From Gracilibacillus kekensis (lineage in GTDB: Bacteria; Bacillota; Bacilli; Bacillales; Amphibacillaceae), in assembly GCF_900143085.1 (NCBI RefSeq), contig NZ_FRCZ01000003.1, positions 1 through 64,000 on the forward strand: a stretch of DNA of 64,000 nucleotides, given 5' to 3'. The notes under the pieces are model-generated. The model saw nothing but the letters and a program-made list of their open reading frames with translations, was not told the origin of the DNA and ran no database searches. Position numbers and translations under genes: made by a program. Positions 28,341-37,257 of the stretch are shown here, piece by piece (within the stretch, counting starts at the first letter, position 1; the number at the start of each line of letters is the position of its first letter).

Positions 28341-28470
28341 GCGCAGGCGTCCACTTCGACTCCTGAGGGATTAGCATGATCTGAAGATCCACTTTGAAAA
28401 GTGTTTTCCTTTTCAAAGTTAGCAGAAGAGCATGCCCCTCGGAAAGCGAAGTGGGCATGCCGTAGCGGTT
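28341..28470 (+). repeat. Long-hairpin repeat R7
   Basis: Direct copy from GCGCAGGCGTCCACTTCG to GCATGCCGTAGCGGTT. Apical stem CTTTGAAAAG pairs with CTTTTCAAAG. The spacer to R6 is about 120 bases. The right flank ATCTCTTTCAAAATTAC is shared with R1. The rest of the 27947-28580 gap shows no gene. Confidence 0.9.
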
Positions 28471-28580
28471 ATTACGTTCATAATCTCTTTCAAAATTACT
28501 ACAATTCAAATAAACATACTGCACAGTATCTTGTTACTGTGCAATTATATATTCATTCGTCAGTGTAGTAACGAAAAATA

Positions 28581-29750
28581 TTATGTTCCAGCTTCTTTTT
28601 TATTGTCGATAAACTTCAAAACTTGTTTATACATTTTTCGATTATTGTAAGTAATCTCTTCTCTTCTTGGTATATCGCGATAGAACGTTTCTGAATCTTG
28701 CCAACTTGTTGGAAGAGCTACTGGAGATAATGACTTCCATTTTTCAAGCCAGTCTTTAGTGATATTACCTTGAAAAATAGCGTTATCTTCATTCATAATC
28801 TTCCATAATTGCGACCATGCTCTAGGTACCACTTTCCAAATATCATATCCACCACCACCGAGAGCTATCCATTTACCATTACAATATTTATGGGCAAGAT
28901 TATGTATGATGACAGGTATCTGTTCAAAAATATCTAATGTACAATGAAGATGTGTTAATGGATCTAATGCATGTGCATCTACTCCGTGTTGACTTATAAT
29001 AATATCTGGGTCAAAGTATTCCGTAATTTCTTCGATACCTTTCTGAAAAACTTCTAAATAGGAGGCGTCCTCCGTAAAAGCATCTAAAGGAAAGTTAAAT
29101 GAATAGCCAAATCCATCTTTCACACCACGTTCACTTGTTTTTCCTGTACCAGGATATAAATATCTACCAGTCTCATGAAAAGAGACAGTACATACATTAG
29201 GGTCATCATAAAAGCAATGTTGTACACCATCACCGTGATGTGCATCCGTATCAATATATAAAACTTTAAGATTAAAATGTTTTCTGATGTATTGTATAGC
29301 TATTGCGATATCATTAAAGATACAAAATCCGGAAGCTCGTGTAGGAAAACCATGATGCAAGCCCCCCGCTAAATTTAGGGCGTGTTTTACTTTTCCTGAT
29401 AAAACCTGGTTACAGGCTTCAACAGATCCGCTTGCTGTCATAAGTGATGCCTCGTACATTTTAGTGAAACTTGGTGTATCATGTGTTCCAATACCATATT
29501 TGTGTGGATCTATTTCTTTTCCTTCACTAGCCTGTTTGACAGCCTCTATATAATCTTTAGAATGTACCGATAAGATGTCTTCTTCTTCAATCAACTTTGG
29601 TGCAATGATTTGATCTTCAGTTAAAGCCTTGCTCAATACTAACAAATCCTTTGTTAATAACAAGCGGTTTTGATTGAATGGATGTTCCTCATGAAAAGAA
29701 TAACGTAAGAAGTCATCGGTGTAAATAAAAGCTGAGTGCTTAGAATTCAT
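28581..29750 (-). CDS. acuC: Acetoin utilisation protein AcuC, histone-deacetylase-like deacetylase
   Basis: A 389-residue zinc-dependent deacetylase of the arginase/HDAC fold. Motifs include LAGGLHHGFPTRASGFCIFND, the metal site VLYIDTDAHHGDGVQ and LGGGGYDIW. AcuC removes acetyl groups from acetyl-CoA synthetase in B. subtilis and so opposes AcuA. The start is the second of two ATGs (29750) behind GGGAGG. It overlaps the end of acuB, consistent with one acuABC transcript. No acsA gene is visible upstream of acuA here, unlike the B. subtilis order. Confidence 0.92.
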   Translation of the reverse strand: MNSKHSAFIYTDDFLRYSFHEEHPFNQNRLLLTKDLLVLSKALTEDQIIAPKLIEEEDILSVHSKDYIEAVKQASEGKEIDPHKYGIGTHDTPSFTKMYEASLMTASGSVEACNQVLSGKVKHALNLAGGLHHGFPTRASGFCIFNDIAIAIQYIRKHFNLKVLYIDTDAHHGDGVQHCFYDDPNVCTVSFHETGRYLYPGTGKTSERGVKDGFGYSFNFPLDAFTEDASYLEVFQKGIEEITEYFDPDIIISQHGVDAHALDPLTHLHCTLDIFEQIPVIIHNLAHKYCNGKWIALGGGGYDIWKVVPRAWSQLWKIMNEDNAIFQGNITKDWLEKWKSLSPVALPTSWQDSETFYRDIPRREEITYNNRKMYKQVLKFIDNKKEAGT

Positions 29751-30390
29751 CATTATCCTCCCTGTATGGATATAGAATTTGATATTCAGAGTTCTTAAAA
29801 TCATTGATAACAGGCAGAGGGTTCATTGTTTGAATGCGGAAGACCAGCACTTTGAATCCAGGACTTTCAGGATTAGGATAACTGTAAACGGATACAATTT
29901 TGATGTTCCTATTTGTGAAAAATTGACAGACATCTGATAAGACACCAATTTGATCAGGCACTTTGATTTCTAATTGTGTGCTGGGTGCGTGGGTCCCCGT
30001 TAATTGAATGAAAGCATACAACATATCCTTCTCTGTTACGATACCTACTAATTGCTTATTTTTCACTACAGGTAAGCAAGCAAATTCTTTTTGATAGAAA
30101 ATTGTTGCTACTTCTTCAAAAAACTCATATGGATGAGTCGTTACAACAGGAGTAGACATAATTTCATTTATCGGACGTTCTAAAATACCTTTATTATAAT
30201 TGTTATCTAATAAGGAAGGACTAGCATCTCTCACATCACGGTCCGATACGATACCGATGACATTATTATCGTTATTTATTACAGGTATATGGCGAATGTG
30301 ATTCTCTTGTAATAAAAAAAGTGCTTCTTGTACTGTTGCCTCAGCAGTTAGCGTGATCACATTGGTTTTCATAATCTCTTTTACTAACAT
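29740..30390 (-). CDS. acuB: Acetoin utilisation protein AcuB, CBS pair plus ACT domain
   Basis: A 216-residue protein. Residues 1-135 are two CBS motifs (VKEIMKTNVITLTAEATVQEAL; GIVSDRDVRDA; VGIVTEKDML). Residues from about 140 form an ACT-like domain (LEIKVPDQIGVLSDVCQFF). CBS pairs bind adenine nucleotides, so a sensing role in the acetate/acetoin system is likely, but the ligand is not known. AAAGGAGTGA precedes ATG. It sits between acuA and acuC. Confidence 0.92.
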   Translation of the reverse strand: MLVKEIMKTNVITLTAEATVQEALFLLQENHIRHIPVINNDNNVIGIVSDRDVRDASPSLLDNNYNKGILERPINEIMSTPVVTTHPYEFFEEVATIFYQKEFACLPVVKNKQLVGIVTEKDMLYAFIQLTGTHAPSTQLEIKVPDQIGVLSDVCQFFTNRNIKIVSVYSYPNPESPGFKVLVFRIQTMNPLPVINDFKNSEYQILYPYREDNDEF

Positions 30391-30402
30391 TTATTCACTC
30401 CT

Positions 30403-31023
30403 TTAAGATAAAAATCGAAGTCGATCAAATATCTCTATTTCTTTTTTATTTACATGTTTTCCAATACGGACCATTAAACAATTGGCAGGGTGTGCCATTA
30501 TTTCAGGTTCATTCGTTGGAGCAGGATACAGGTCACCTGCTTTCATCATTTTTTCCATGATTTTACGATAATCCCATACGCTTAACTTCGAGTAGTTTAA
30601 ATCCCAATGCCAATAGTATTCGGTTGATAGAATAATGTAATCTTCCATGTTTTCGTCTTTCATCGAAAGTTCTATTAACCGGGATGCTAATTTATTCCCT
30701 CGGTAGGCTGGCGCGATTTCGATTGCACCTAATTCCAAAATATTTTCATATGGATATTTCGACCATCGTTCGATAGGGTCAGGGTGAAGGTAAGTGACGT
30801 ATCCTATAATCTCCTGGTCCACTGTAGCAATGAAAATTCTCGCCTCAGGAAGAGTAGCTATTTCCATTAGTGCATTTAATTGTTCAGTTGGTGGACGGAA
30901 TGCTGTAAGTTCCTTGTTCATCGTTAAGTTTGTTAGTTTATGAGATGTTACAGGTCCTTCTAATACAATCGTTGCTCCATTTGTTTCAATCGATTCAAAC
31001 TGATAAAGCTTTGTGTGTTTCAA
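30403..31023 (-). CDS. acuA: Acetoin utilisation protein AcuA, protein acetyltransferase
   Basis: A 206-residue GNAT acetyltransferase that inactivates acetyl-CoA synthetase by lysine acetylation in B. subtilis. It shows LTAFRPPTEQLNALMEIA, ELGAIEIAPAYRGNKLASRL (acetyl-CoA loop) and the distinctive YYWHWDLNYSKLSVWDYRKI. The start is best read as TTG at 31023, giving (M)KHTKLYQF, which aligns with the known AcuA N-terminus. AGGTGG lies ten bases upstream. A GTG at 31038 overlaps that ribosome site and is less likely. Confidence 0.9.
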   Translation of the reverse strand: MKHTKLYQFESIETNGATIVLEGPVTSHKLTNLTMNKELTAFRPPTEQLNALMEIATLPEARIFIATVDQEIIGYVTYLHPDPIERWSKYPYENILELGAIEIAPAYRGNKLASRLIELSMKDENMEDYIILSTEYYWHWDLNYSKLSVWDYRKIMEKMMKAGDLYPAPTNEPEIMAHPANCLMVRIGKHVNKKEIEIFDRLRFLS

Positions 31024-31058
31024 AAGTTCTATCACCACCTAGATAGGGTTATAACTAT

Positions 31059-31087
31059 ATTATATCGTATAAAAAGAGAGTTTAACA
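31059..31087 (-). promoter_or_regulatory. Possible acuABC promoter
   Basis: On the minus strand TATAAT (31059-31064) lies 17 bases from a weak -35 candidate TGTTAA (31082-31087). No clear catabolite-responsive element was found in the 190-base gap. Confidence 0.4.
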
Positions 31088-31175
31088 GCGTAACAAAAGC
31101 CCTCCTGATTTGGTTCAATATTATGCAAAAAGAGAACAATAAGATTATCTGCAAGTTGTTTTTGAATTTCTTTAT

Positions 31176-31216
31176 ACAAAAAGACACTCTTATCTATATA
31201 AGATAAGAGTGTCTCG
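31176..31216 (-). terminator. Terminator of the class A PBP gene
   Basis: GACACTCTTATC and GATAAGAGTGTC form a 12-bp perfect stem, with TTTTTG following on the minus strand. Confidence 0.92.
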
Positions 31217-31218
31217 TT

Positions 31219-34200
31219 TTATTCATCATCTGGATTCGGTTTTGGTTCAGGTTCAGGATTATTATTTGAATTGTCATCATCGTTATTGTTGTTACTATTT
31301 GAGTTCTCATTCCCATCGTTGTTATTATTTTTGTCATTATTCGAAGAACTGTCGTCAGAGTTCTTGTTGGATTTTTTATTATCCTTGTCAGAATCTTTAT
31401 CAGGTTCAGGTTCAGGTTCAGGTTCAGGTTTTGGCTTTGGTTCTGGTTCAGAAAAGTCGCCCTTTACAATTACTTTAGATGGACTGGACTCTTGTCCAAA
31501 ATAATCGACTGCTCTAATATGATACACAGCTTTACTACTTGGTACGGTAAAGGAGGTATCAGAAGTAGAGCCAATACGTTGGAAATTTGAATCATCCGGA
31601 TCGCTTGCACGATAGATGCGATACCCTACAACATCGTTGCTACTAGAGTGCTTCCAATTTAATTTCTGATTGTTTATATTTAAGGAAGTCGGAGCATTAG
31701 GTGCTTTACCATCATTATCCACTTCATTTTCATCTGGATATTTAATGTCTTCCCATACGCCGGATTTTCCAGCTGTTAATTGTTTGATATTAGCCAAATT
31801 GTTATAGCCCATATCATTTAACCACTCAGGATTAAAACTAACACCATCTCCATCGGTAAACTCTTCTGGAGTATTTTCTCCTGCTAAAACAACCTTATCT
31901 TTGATCGTAGCATAGTTTTCTTTAATCAAACTGTAGTCACGTTTAGATGGTACATATTTAGCGTTATAAATATCTGATTGAACTAACCCAAGCTTACTGC
32001 ATAGATCAGAAACTAATAAACCAGATGTAGCACAATAAGATCTTGATACAATTCCACCTGGACTTTCGAAATTTTGAGATGGAGCCATTAATTCAGGTCG
32101 AATTTCTGTAGCAGCATTTACTAAACGAGCCCAAAATGTATTATTGCGGCTACTATAACCATCATCTAAACGTTGCTTATAGTCATATCCCATCCATGTT
32201 CCAATAGTTACATTAGGATTGGTAGCTACAAACCATGCATCTTTATAATCATTTGTTGTCCCTGTTTTTCCAGCCCAATCGACACTTTTATTGGTTAGGT
32301 TAGCTCGGGCAGCTGTACCAGTACCACGTGTTAAAACGTCACGAAGCATATCAATCATTAGGTAACTTGTTTGTTCACTAAATACTTCGACTTTTTCACT
32401 CTCTTGTTCAAAGATAACTTCGCCATCTTTTGTTTCGATTTTATCGATCATATAACCATCTACAAAGCTCCCCATATTACCAAAAGTGGCATAAGCATTT
32501 ATATTCTCTTCGATAGTTACCCCGTTTGTAGGACTTCCTAACACGAGGGAATCATATCCACCTTCTTCTTCAGCGATTGAAGTGAAGCCCATTTTCGCTA
32601 GGTAATCTGACACAATATGGCTTCCGTTGACTTTGGTGAAAACAGCAACAGCTGTAGCATTGTGTGAACGGTAAAGTGCTTCTCTTACAGGAGTTAGTCC
32701 GTAGAATCTGTTAGAGAAGTTTCCAGGTGAATAACCTTGTGCATATGTTCTCTCCACATCTGCTATTACGCTACCAGGCTGGACTTCTCCCATTTCCATA
32801 GCTGGGCCATACCCTGCTAGTGGTTTCATCGTACTACCATTTTGACGAAGAACATTCGTTGCGTGATTTTTTTGAGAAACTTCAAAGTCACGTCCACCTA
32901 CAAAACTTAGTATTTTACCTGTTTTATTCTCAATTAAGACTGATCCTACTTGAACCGGTTGATCACCTAGTTGAACCATTTCTCCTGTTTCAGGATCTTC
33001 TATCATGATTGGCTTATTAGTGTTCTCATTACGAGCTAATTTATCTCTGCCATAATTATTATATTCTTTAGCGACCTTTTGAAAAACATCATAAATTTCT
33101 TTGTCGATCGTGGAATGAATTTTATATCCATTTTGACCTATTTCACGATTGGCACGGATTTCATATTCTTCTTGTAGAATATTGCTAGATTCTAATTCTT
33201 CTTTCGAATAACCATCTTGTTCCGCTAGCACTTCTACTAAGATATCGATGGTACGATCCTTTAATTCTTGCATTAAGTATGGATATTGTTCTAATATCGA
33301 TTCTTCCGCCGGTATAAAATCAGCAACAATATCATACTCCATTGCATCTTGATATTCCTCTTTGGTGATATATTCTGCTTCTAGCATTCTGCTTAGTACA
33401 GATCTCATTCTGTTTAAACCTGGTTGAAGTCCTGCTTCATCTTTTACACCGCCTCCATTAAGGAAGGGTGTATAATACGATGGACTTTGCGGCAAACCAG
33501 CTATAAAAGCCGATTGAGGTAAATTTAATTCAGCTGCATCCACACCAAAAATACCCTCTGCAGCAGTTTGAATACCTGCAATATTCTGTCCGGATGAGTT
33601 TCTTCCAAAAGGTACAATATTTAAATAAACTTCCAATATTTCATCTTTATGAAAAAATTGTTCCAAGCGCATGGCTAATAACATTTCTTTCGCTTTCCTT
33701 TCGAAAGAAACCTCATTTGTTAAAATCTGATTCTTAATGACTTGCTGTGTTAACGTACTTCCACCTGATTTAGTAGCAGAATTTGTTACCTCTTGAAAAA
33801 CAGCACGCATGATAGCCTTTGGAACAATACCGTTATGTGTATTAAAATATTCATCTTCTGTTGCAATTACAGCATTTCGAACATTTTCACTTACTTTGTC
33901 AAGAGAAATTTGTTCTCTTAAAAGATCAGAACTGACTTCAGATAAGAATACATTATCAGCAAAATACAACTCGGAAGTTTCTTCATAGTTATAAATCGCA
34001 CTTGCCATTTGCTCTTCCGTTTGGATTTCTTCATTGTCTACCAGTGAGGCAAAATAACCTGCCCCTAATCCGGCCAAAAAGAACCCTCCGACAATACCAA
34101 TTGTAATAAAAAACAAGAGGACATTCCATAATATATGATAGCTTATACGTGTTGAGCGTTGGATGGTTTTTTTCTGCCATATCTCCTTCATGGACTGCCA

Positions 34201-34230
34201 TGTTTTATGAAAAAATTCTTTTATATTCAT
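31219..34230 (-). CDS. Class A penicillin-binding protein (PBP1A family) with FN3 domain and low-complexity tail
   Basis: A 1003-residue bifunctional cell-wall synthase. A membrane anchor near residues 35-60 is followed by a glycosyltransferase domain with catalytic Glu125 in ATEDEYFNTHNG and the GGSTLTQQ motif. The transpeptidase domain has the active-site SxxK at 466-469 (GSTMKP), SxN at 522-524 (SHN) and KTG at 655 (AGKTGTTND). A fibronectin type III-like domain (about 845-925) precedes a tail of about 75 residues made of Pro-Glu-Lys and Asp-Asn-Ser repeats. The tail DNA includes tandem GGTTCA units. It is divergent from tyrS. The exact orthologue (PonA or PbpG type) is unclear. Confidence 0.92.
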   Translation of the reverse strand: MNIKEFFHKTWQSMKEIWQKKTIQRSTRISYHILWNVLLFFITIGIVGGFFLAGLGAGYFASLVDNEEIQTEEQMASAIYNYEETSELYFADNVFLSEVSSDLLREQISLDKVSENVRNAVIATEDEYFNTHNGIVPKAIMRAVFQEVTNSATKSGGSTLTQQVIKNQILTNEVSFERKAKEMLLAMRLEQFFHKDEILEVYLNIVPFGRNSSGQNIAGIQTAAEGIFGVDAAELNLPQSAFIAGLPQSPSYYTPFLNGGGVKDEAGLQPGLNRMRSVLSRMLEAEYITKEEYQDAMEYDIVADFIPAEESILEQYPYLMQELKDRTIDILVEVLAEQDGYSKEELESSNILQEEYEIRANREIGQNGYKIHSTIDKEIYDVFQKVAKEYNNYGRDKLARNENTNKPIMIEDPETGEMVQLGDQPVQVGSVLIENKTGKILSFVGGRDFEVSQKNHATNVLRQNGSTMKPLAGYGPAMEMGEVQPGSVIADVERTYAQGYSPGNFSNRFYGLTPVREALYRSHNATAVAVFTKVNGSHIVSDYLAKMGFTSIAEEEGGYDSLVLGSPTNGVTIEENINAYATFGNMGSFVDGYMIDKIETKDGEVIFEQESEKVEVFSEQTSYLMIDMLRDVLTRGTGTAARANLTNKSVDWAGKTGTTNDYKDAWFVATNPNVTIGTWMGYDYKQRLDDGYSSRNNTFWARLVNAATEIRPELMAPSQNFESPGGIVSRSYCATSGLLVSDLCSKLGLVQSDIYNAKYVPSKRDYSLIKENYATIKDKVVLAGENTPEEFTDGDGVSFNPEWLNDMGYNNLANIKQLTAGKSGVWEDIKYPDENEVDNDGKAPNAPTSLNINNQKLNWKHSSSNDVVGYRIYRASDPDDSNFQRIGSTSDTSFTVPSSKAVYHIRAVDYFGQESSPSKVIVKGDFSEPEPKPKPEPEPEPEPDKDSDKDNKKSNKNSDDSSSNNDKNNNNDGNENSNSNNNNDDDNSNNNPEPEPKPNPDDE

Positions 34231-34306
34231 ACCATTACCTCCAATTATTCCCCTACATATTATAGCATAAACGTCAACTGAATTTGATATATTTTTTATA
34301 AAAATA

Positions 34307-34335
34307 TTGCATTTTCAATACAATTATGCTAATAA
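34307..34335 (+). promoter_or_regulatory. Putative sigma-A promoter of tyrS
   Basis: TTGCAT (34307-34312) and TAATAA (34330-34335) are separated by 17 bases and lie about 40 bases upstream of the T-box leader. Confidence 0.5.
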
Positions 34336-34374
34336 TGTTATAACATTTAAATATTATGGCTATGATTGATTGAA

Positions 34375-34570
34375 GTAGTACTAAGATTCCCTTTTGCAGA
34401 GAGCTAACGTATGGTGAAAGTTAGTAAACAGTCTTATGACGAATTACGTTCAAGAGCTTCTTCATGTTGAATGAAGACGGTGTGGTCTGCATCGTTATTT
34501 CCTTAAGTGGCAATAAGTTATTTATTGCAACAAGGGTGGTACCGCGAATTTTCTCGTCCCTTTTTTTTTC
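34375..34570 (+). ncRNA. T-box leader (tyrosine) upstream of tyrS
   Basis: The leader contains the canonical T-box AGGGTGGTACCGCG (34526-34539) followed by a terminator stem (CTCGTCCC) and a run of nine T. Upstream lies a long stem I region with internal hairpin CTAACGTATGGTGAAAGTTAG. A TAC at about 34445-34447, on the 3' side of the predicted specifier loop, fits a tyrosine specifier and the downstream gene. Uncharged tRNA-Tyr is expected to stabilise the antiterminator. Stem I base pairs are my reading, not computed. Confidence 0.9.
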
Positions 34571-34632
34571 AAGGGAGGAGTTTTTTTATGTTTTTAAGCA
34601 CATTTTAAATGAAAAAGAGGAGTTGAGATGTA

Positions 34633-35904
34633 ATGCATATTTTAGATGAACTGGCAAAAAGAGATTTAATTCAGCAGACAACCGATGACGAAGGGTTAAG
34701 AAAGCATTTAGACGAAAACGTAGTAACTCTTTACTGTGGGTTTGATCCTACTGCAGACAGCTTGCATATTGGTCACTTATTACCTGTCCTTATGTTAAAA
34801 AGATTTCAAAAAGCAGGTCATCGGCCGATCGCATTAATTGGTGGGGGAACAGGAATGATAGGTGATCCAAGTGGTCGTTCTACCGAAAGATCCCTCAATA
34901 GTCCTGAAGTAGTAAAAGGATTCAGTGATAAAATTAAAGAACAATTAGCTGGGTTGTTAAATTTTGATCAAGGTGAGAATAGTGCAGTTGCTCGTAATAA
35001 TCATGAATGGTTATCAACAATGACAATTATTGAATTTTTACGTGATATTGGTAAGCACTTTAGTATCAACTATATGTTGGCAAAAGACTCTGTAGAATCA
35101 CGCCTTGAAAATGGTATCTCATTCACCGAGTTTAGCTACATGATGTTGCAATCGATTGATTTCTTAAACCTCTATGAAAAAGAAAACTGTACATTACAAA
35201 TTGGTGGAAGTGATCAATGGGGTAACATTACAGCAGGAATGGAATTGATTCGTCGGAAACAATTTGAGAAAGAAGAAGAGGAAGCAGAGGTTTTTGGACT
35301 TACAGTTCCACTTATTACCAAAAGCGATGGGACTAAATTTGGTAAAACAGCCGGGGGAGCGGTCTGGTTGGACCCTGAAAAAACGACTCCATACGAATTT
35401 TACCAATTTTGGATTAATACCGATGACAGAGATGTGCTTCGTTTCACTAAATACTTCACATTTATCGATTTTGAAGAAATTACTGCATTAGAAAAAGAGT
35501 TAGAAGAAGCACCTGAAAAACGAGTTCCTCACAAACGTTTGGCAGAAGAAATGACAAGAATGGTGCATGGGGAAGAGGCATTGCAACAAGCACAAAAAAT
35601 TACTGAAGCGTTATTTAGTGGTGATTTAGCTTCATTAAATGCCGAAGAAATTGAACAAGGCTTTAAAGATGTTCCTTCGGTAGTGATTAATAATAAAGAA
35701 ATCGGCTTAATTGATTTATTAGTGGAAGCAGGAATTTCTTCGTCAAAACGACAAGCACGTGAAGACATTAAGAATGGTGCGATCTATATTAATGGTGTGA
35801 GAAATCAAGAATTAACACATCAATTAACTGAAACAAATCGTATTGAAGATAAGTTTACGATCATTCGCCGTGGTAAGAAGAAGTACTTCCTAATTCGCTT
35901 TTAA
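34633..35904 (+). CDS. tyrS: Tyrosyl-tRNA synthetase
   Basis: A 423-residue class Ic synthetase. The tyrosine/ATP-binding region has the HIGH-type motif DSLHIGHLLPV and the specificity loop QIGGSDQWGNITAG. The class I KMSKS-like motif appears as KSDGTKFGKTAGG. A C-terminal S4-like tRNA-binding domain ends the protein (ISSSKRQAREDIKNGAIYING). GAGGAG lies upstream of ATG 34633. An ATG-TAA minimal frame sits just before the start and is probably incidental. The T-box leader provides control. Confidence 0.96.
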   Translation: MHILDELAKRDLIQQTTDDEGLRKHLDENVVTLYCGFDPTADSLHIGHLLPVLMLKRFQKAGHRPIALIGGGTGMIGDPSGRSTERSLNSPEVVKGFSDKIKEQLAGLLNFDQGENSAVARNNHEWLSTMTIIEFLRDIGKHFSINYMLAKDSVESRLENGISFTEFSYMMLQSIDFLNLYEKENCTLQIGGSDQWGNITAGMELIRRKQFEKEEEEAEVFGLTVPLITKSDGTKFGKTAGGAVWLDPEKTTPYEFYQFWINTDDRDVLRFTKYFTFIDFEEITALEKELEEAPEKRVPHKRLAEEMTRMVHGEEALQQAQKITEALFSGDLASLNAEEIEQGFKDVPSVVINNKEIGLIDLLVEAGISSSKRQAREDIKNGAIYINGVRNQELTHQLTETNRIEDKFTIIRRGKKKYFLIRF

Positions 35905-35940
35905 GTGGTTGATTGAAGTAGGTATGAAAGAGGAAAAATC

Positions 35941-35993
35941 AGTAGTTCAGTTTAGGAGTACAAATCAAAGTTTGTACCCTTAATTGAACTACT
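35941..35993. terminator. Large hairpin between tyrS and the DUF3231 gene
   Basis: AGTAGTTCA pairs with TGAACTACT and the inner arms AGTACAAA pair with TTTGTAC, giving a 53-base two-step stem. It ends at the minus-strand stop codon, so it can serve both convergent genes. Confidence 0.75.
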
Positions 35994-37020
35994 ATTTAAT
36001 TTTTGTTAATTTTTCTCTGTCATCACATAATGGAGGTTCTTCCAGCCATTTGTTTTCAATCATGATATTCAAACCATCTTCCATATACTTAGTCATTTCT
36101 GCAGCAAGTCTTGTGTAGTGAAGAACTAAGTCGGCACGTTGGGAAGTACCAATGGCTGTACCATAGAAACTGATGGTTGTTCCACCAAAAAAAGATTTGT
36201 GGTACATCATCAGTCTGTCAGAAAACGGTGATATTGTCGAATTGGTAATCTCCGAGCTAATGGATTCAGGAAAAGGGAGCTCTTCCAATGCTAATACAGA
36301 TTGAAGAATTTCTATATGCTTTGAATACATTTTGGAACCTCTTAACAAATATTTTTTAGCTTCTTTTGAGTCAGCAACTTGTGAGAATGCCATTGTAAAA
36401 GCTTTGCTTAATTCCACTTTTTTTAAGTCCCAAAAAAGGTGACTTATCTCGATACAGCTTAATGGTCGATTGCCTCCCAATAAACCTTCTATAAATGCTT
36501 GCTTTTCGACAAAATGGACAGAATCGGCTGGACTTATAGTTGGTGGTCTTGATACCACTCCCATTTCCAATAGTGTATCTACAGAATCATTGAACAACTT
36601 CATTGTTTCATTTTGGCATTCAACAAAATAATTTCTTATGTCACGTCGTACATTAGTAGTTAATGCAGCAGAATACCCAGCTAATCCGTTGACACTCATT
36701 ACATAGGTATAGGTCAAACATAGAGTATCTTCGAATAAACGAGGTGCTGGTAAATGTACATCTTTCTCAGTAAATCCGTGAGGTATGGGGAATTTTTCTT
36801 CAATAAAATAGTCTTTAATAATTGGAATATGTCTTTCGGCAATTTTTAAAGCAAAATTTAACACACGGCGAACGGCTTGATCTTCTGCGTGTTCTAGCAT
36901 ATATTTGTACATGCATATTGCCATTGTATCATTATGATACTGTGACCAAAGATTAGCAATCTCTGGTGCTGTAAGCTTTATGGTTTGTGGTGTTTCTGTA
37001 TTTGTATTTGGACTGGCCAT
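35992..37020 (-). CDS. DUF3231 family protein
   Basis: A 342-residue soluble helical protein made of two related halves, each of the DUF3231 type. One begins with LTAPEIANLWSQYHNDTMAI, the other with LSCIEISHLFWDLKKVELSKA. Both have four-helix-bundle spacing with acidic/histidine residues that recall ferritin-like proteins (EDTLCLTYTYVMSVNGLAGY). The family is common in spore formers. A role in spores or stress is often assumed but is not shown here. Ribosome site GGAGGTAATG precedes the start. Confidence 0.82.
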   Translation of the reverse strand: MASPNTNTETPQTIKLTAPEIANLWSQYHNDTMAICMYKYMLEHAEDQAVRRVLNFALKIAERHIPIIKDYFIEEKFPIPHGFTEKDVHLPAPRLFEDTLCLTYTYVMSVNGLAGYSAALTTNVRRDIRNYFVECQNETMKLFNDSVDTLLEMGVVSRPPTISPADSVHFVEKQAFIEGLLGGNRPLSCIEISHLFWDLKKVELSKAFTMAFSQVADSKEAKKYLLRGSKMYSKHIEILQSVLALEELPFPESISSEITNSTISPFSDRLMMYHKSFFGGTTISFYGTAIGTSQRADLVLHYTRLAAEMTKYMEDGLNIMIENKWLEEPPLCDDREKLTKIK

Positions 37021-37166
37021 TTCATTACCTCCAACTCACTTCGCTTTATTATCTAGTAGACCAAATCGATTCGATTTAACTATCAATAATAACTTACCCT
37101 GAACAGAGATAATATATAAGCAATTTTCATCAATTTTTCCCTTATAAAACAAGTTTGAATTCGCAA

Positions 37167-37253
37167 TTATTCCTTCCAAACCAACCAAAAGGTTACAATA
37201 AAAGCAATAATAATAATGACAAATGGACCATAGAAATAAATAAATTCATCCAT
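37167..37253 (-). CDS. cydS: Cytochrome bd oxidase small subunit CydS
   Basis: A 28-residue, single-helix membrane peptide (starts MDEFIYFYGPFVIIII, ends WLVWKE). Length, single helix and location directly after cydB match CydS, the small subunit found in the Geobacillus cytochrome bd structure, where it packs against CydA. The start ATG is four bases after the cydB stop, with GGGGTGA as ribosome site overlapping the cydB end. Automatic callers often miss it because of its size. Confidence 0.85.
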   Translation of the reverse strand: MDEFIYFYGPFVIIIIAFIVTFWLVWKE

Positions 37254-37257
37254 AGAA

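Noticed and set aside
27956-28650. Several 64-73-codon frames across repeats R6 and R7
   Set aside because: They follow the hairpin repeat, mirror each other on the two strands and have no ribosome sites or family features.
31209-31504. Plus-strand frames opposite the PBP tail
   Set aside because: They are low-complexity shadows of the repetitive tail-coding DNA.
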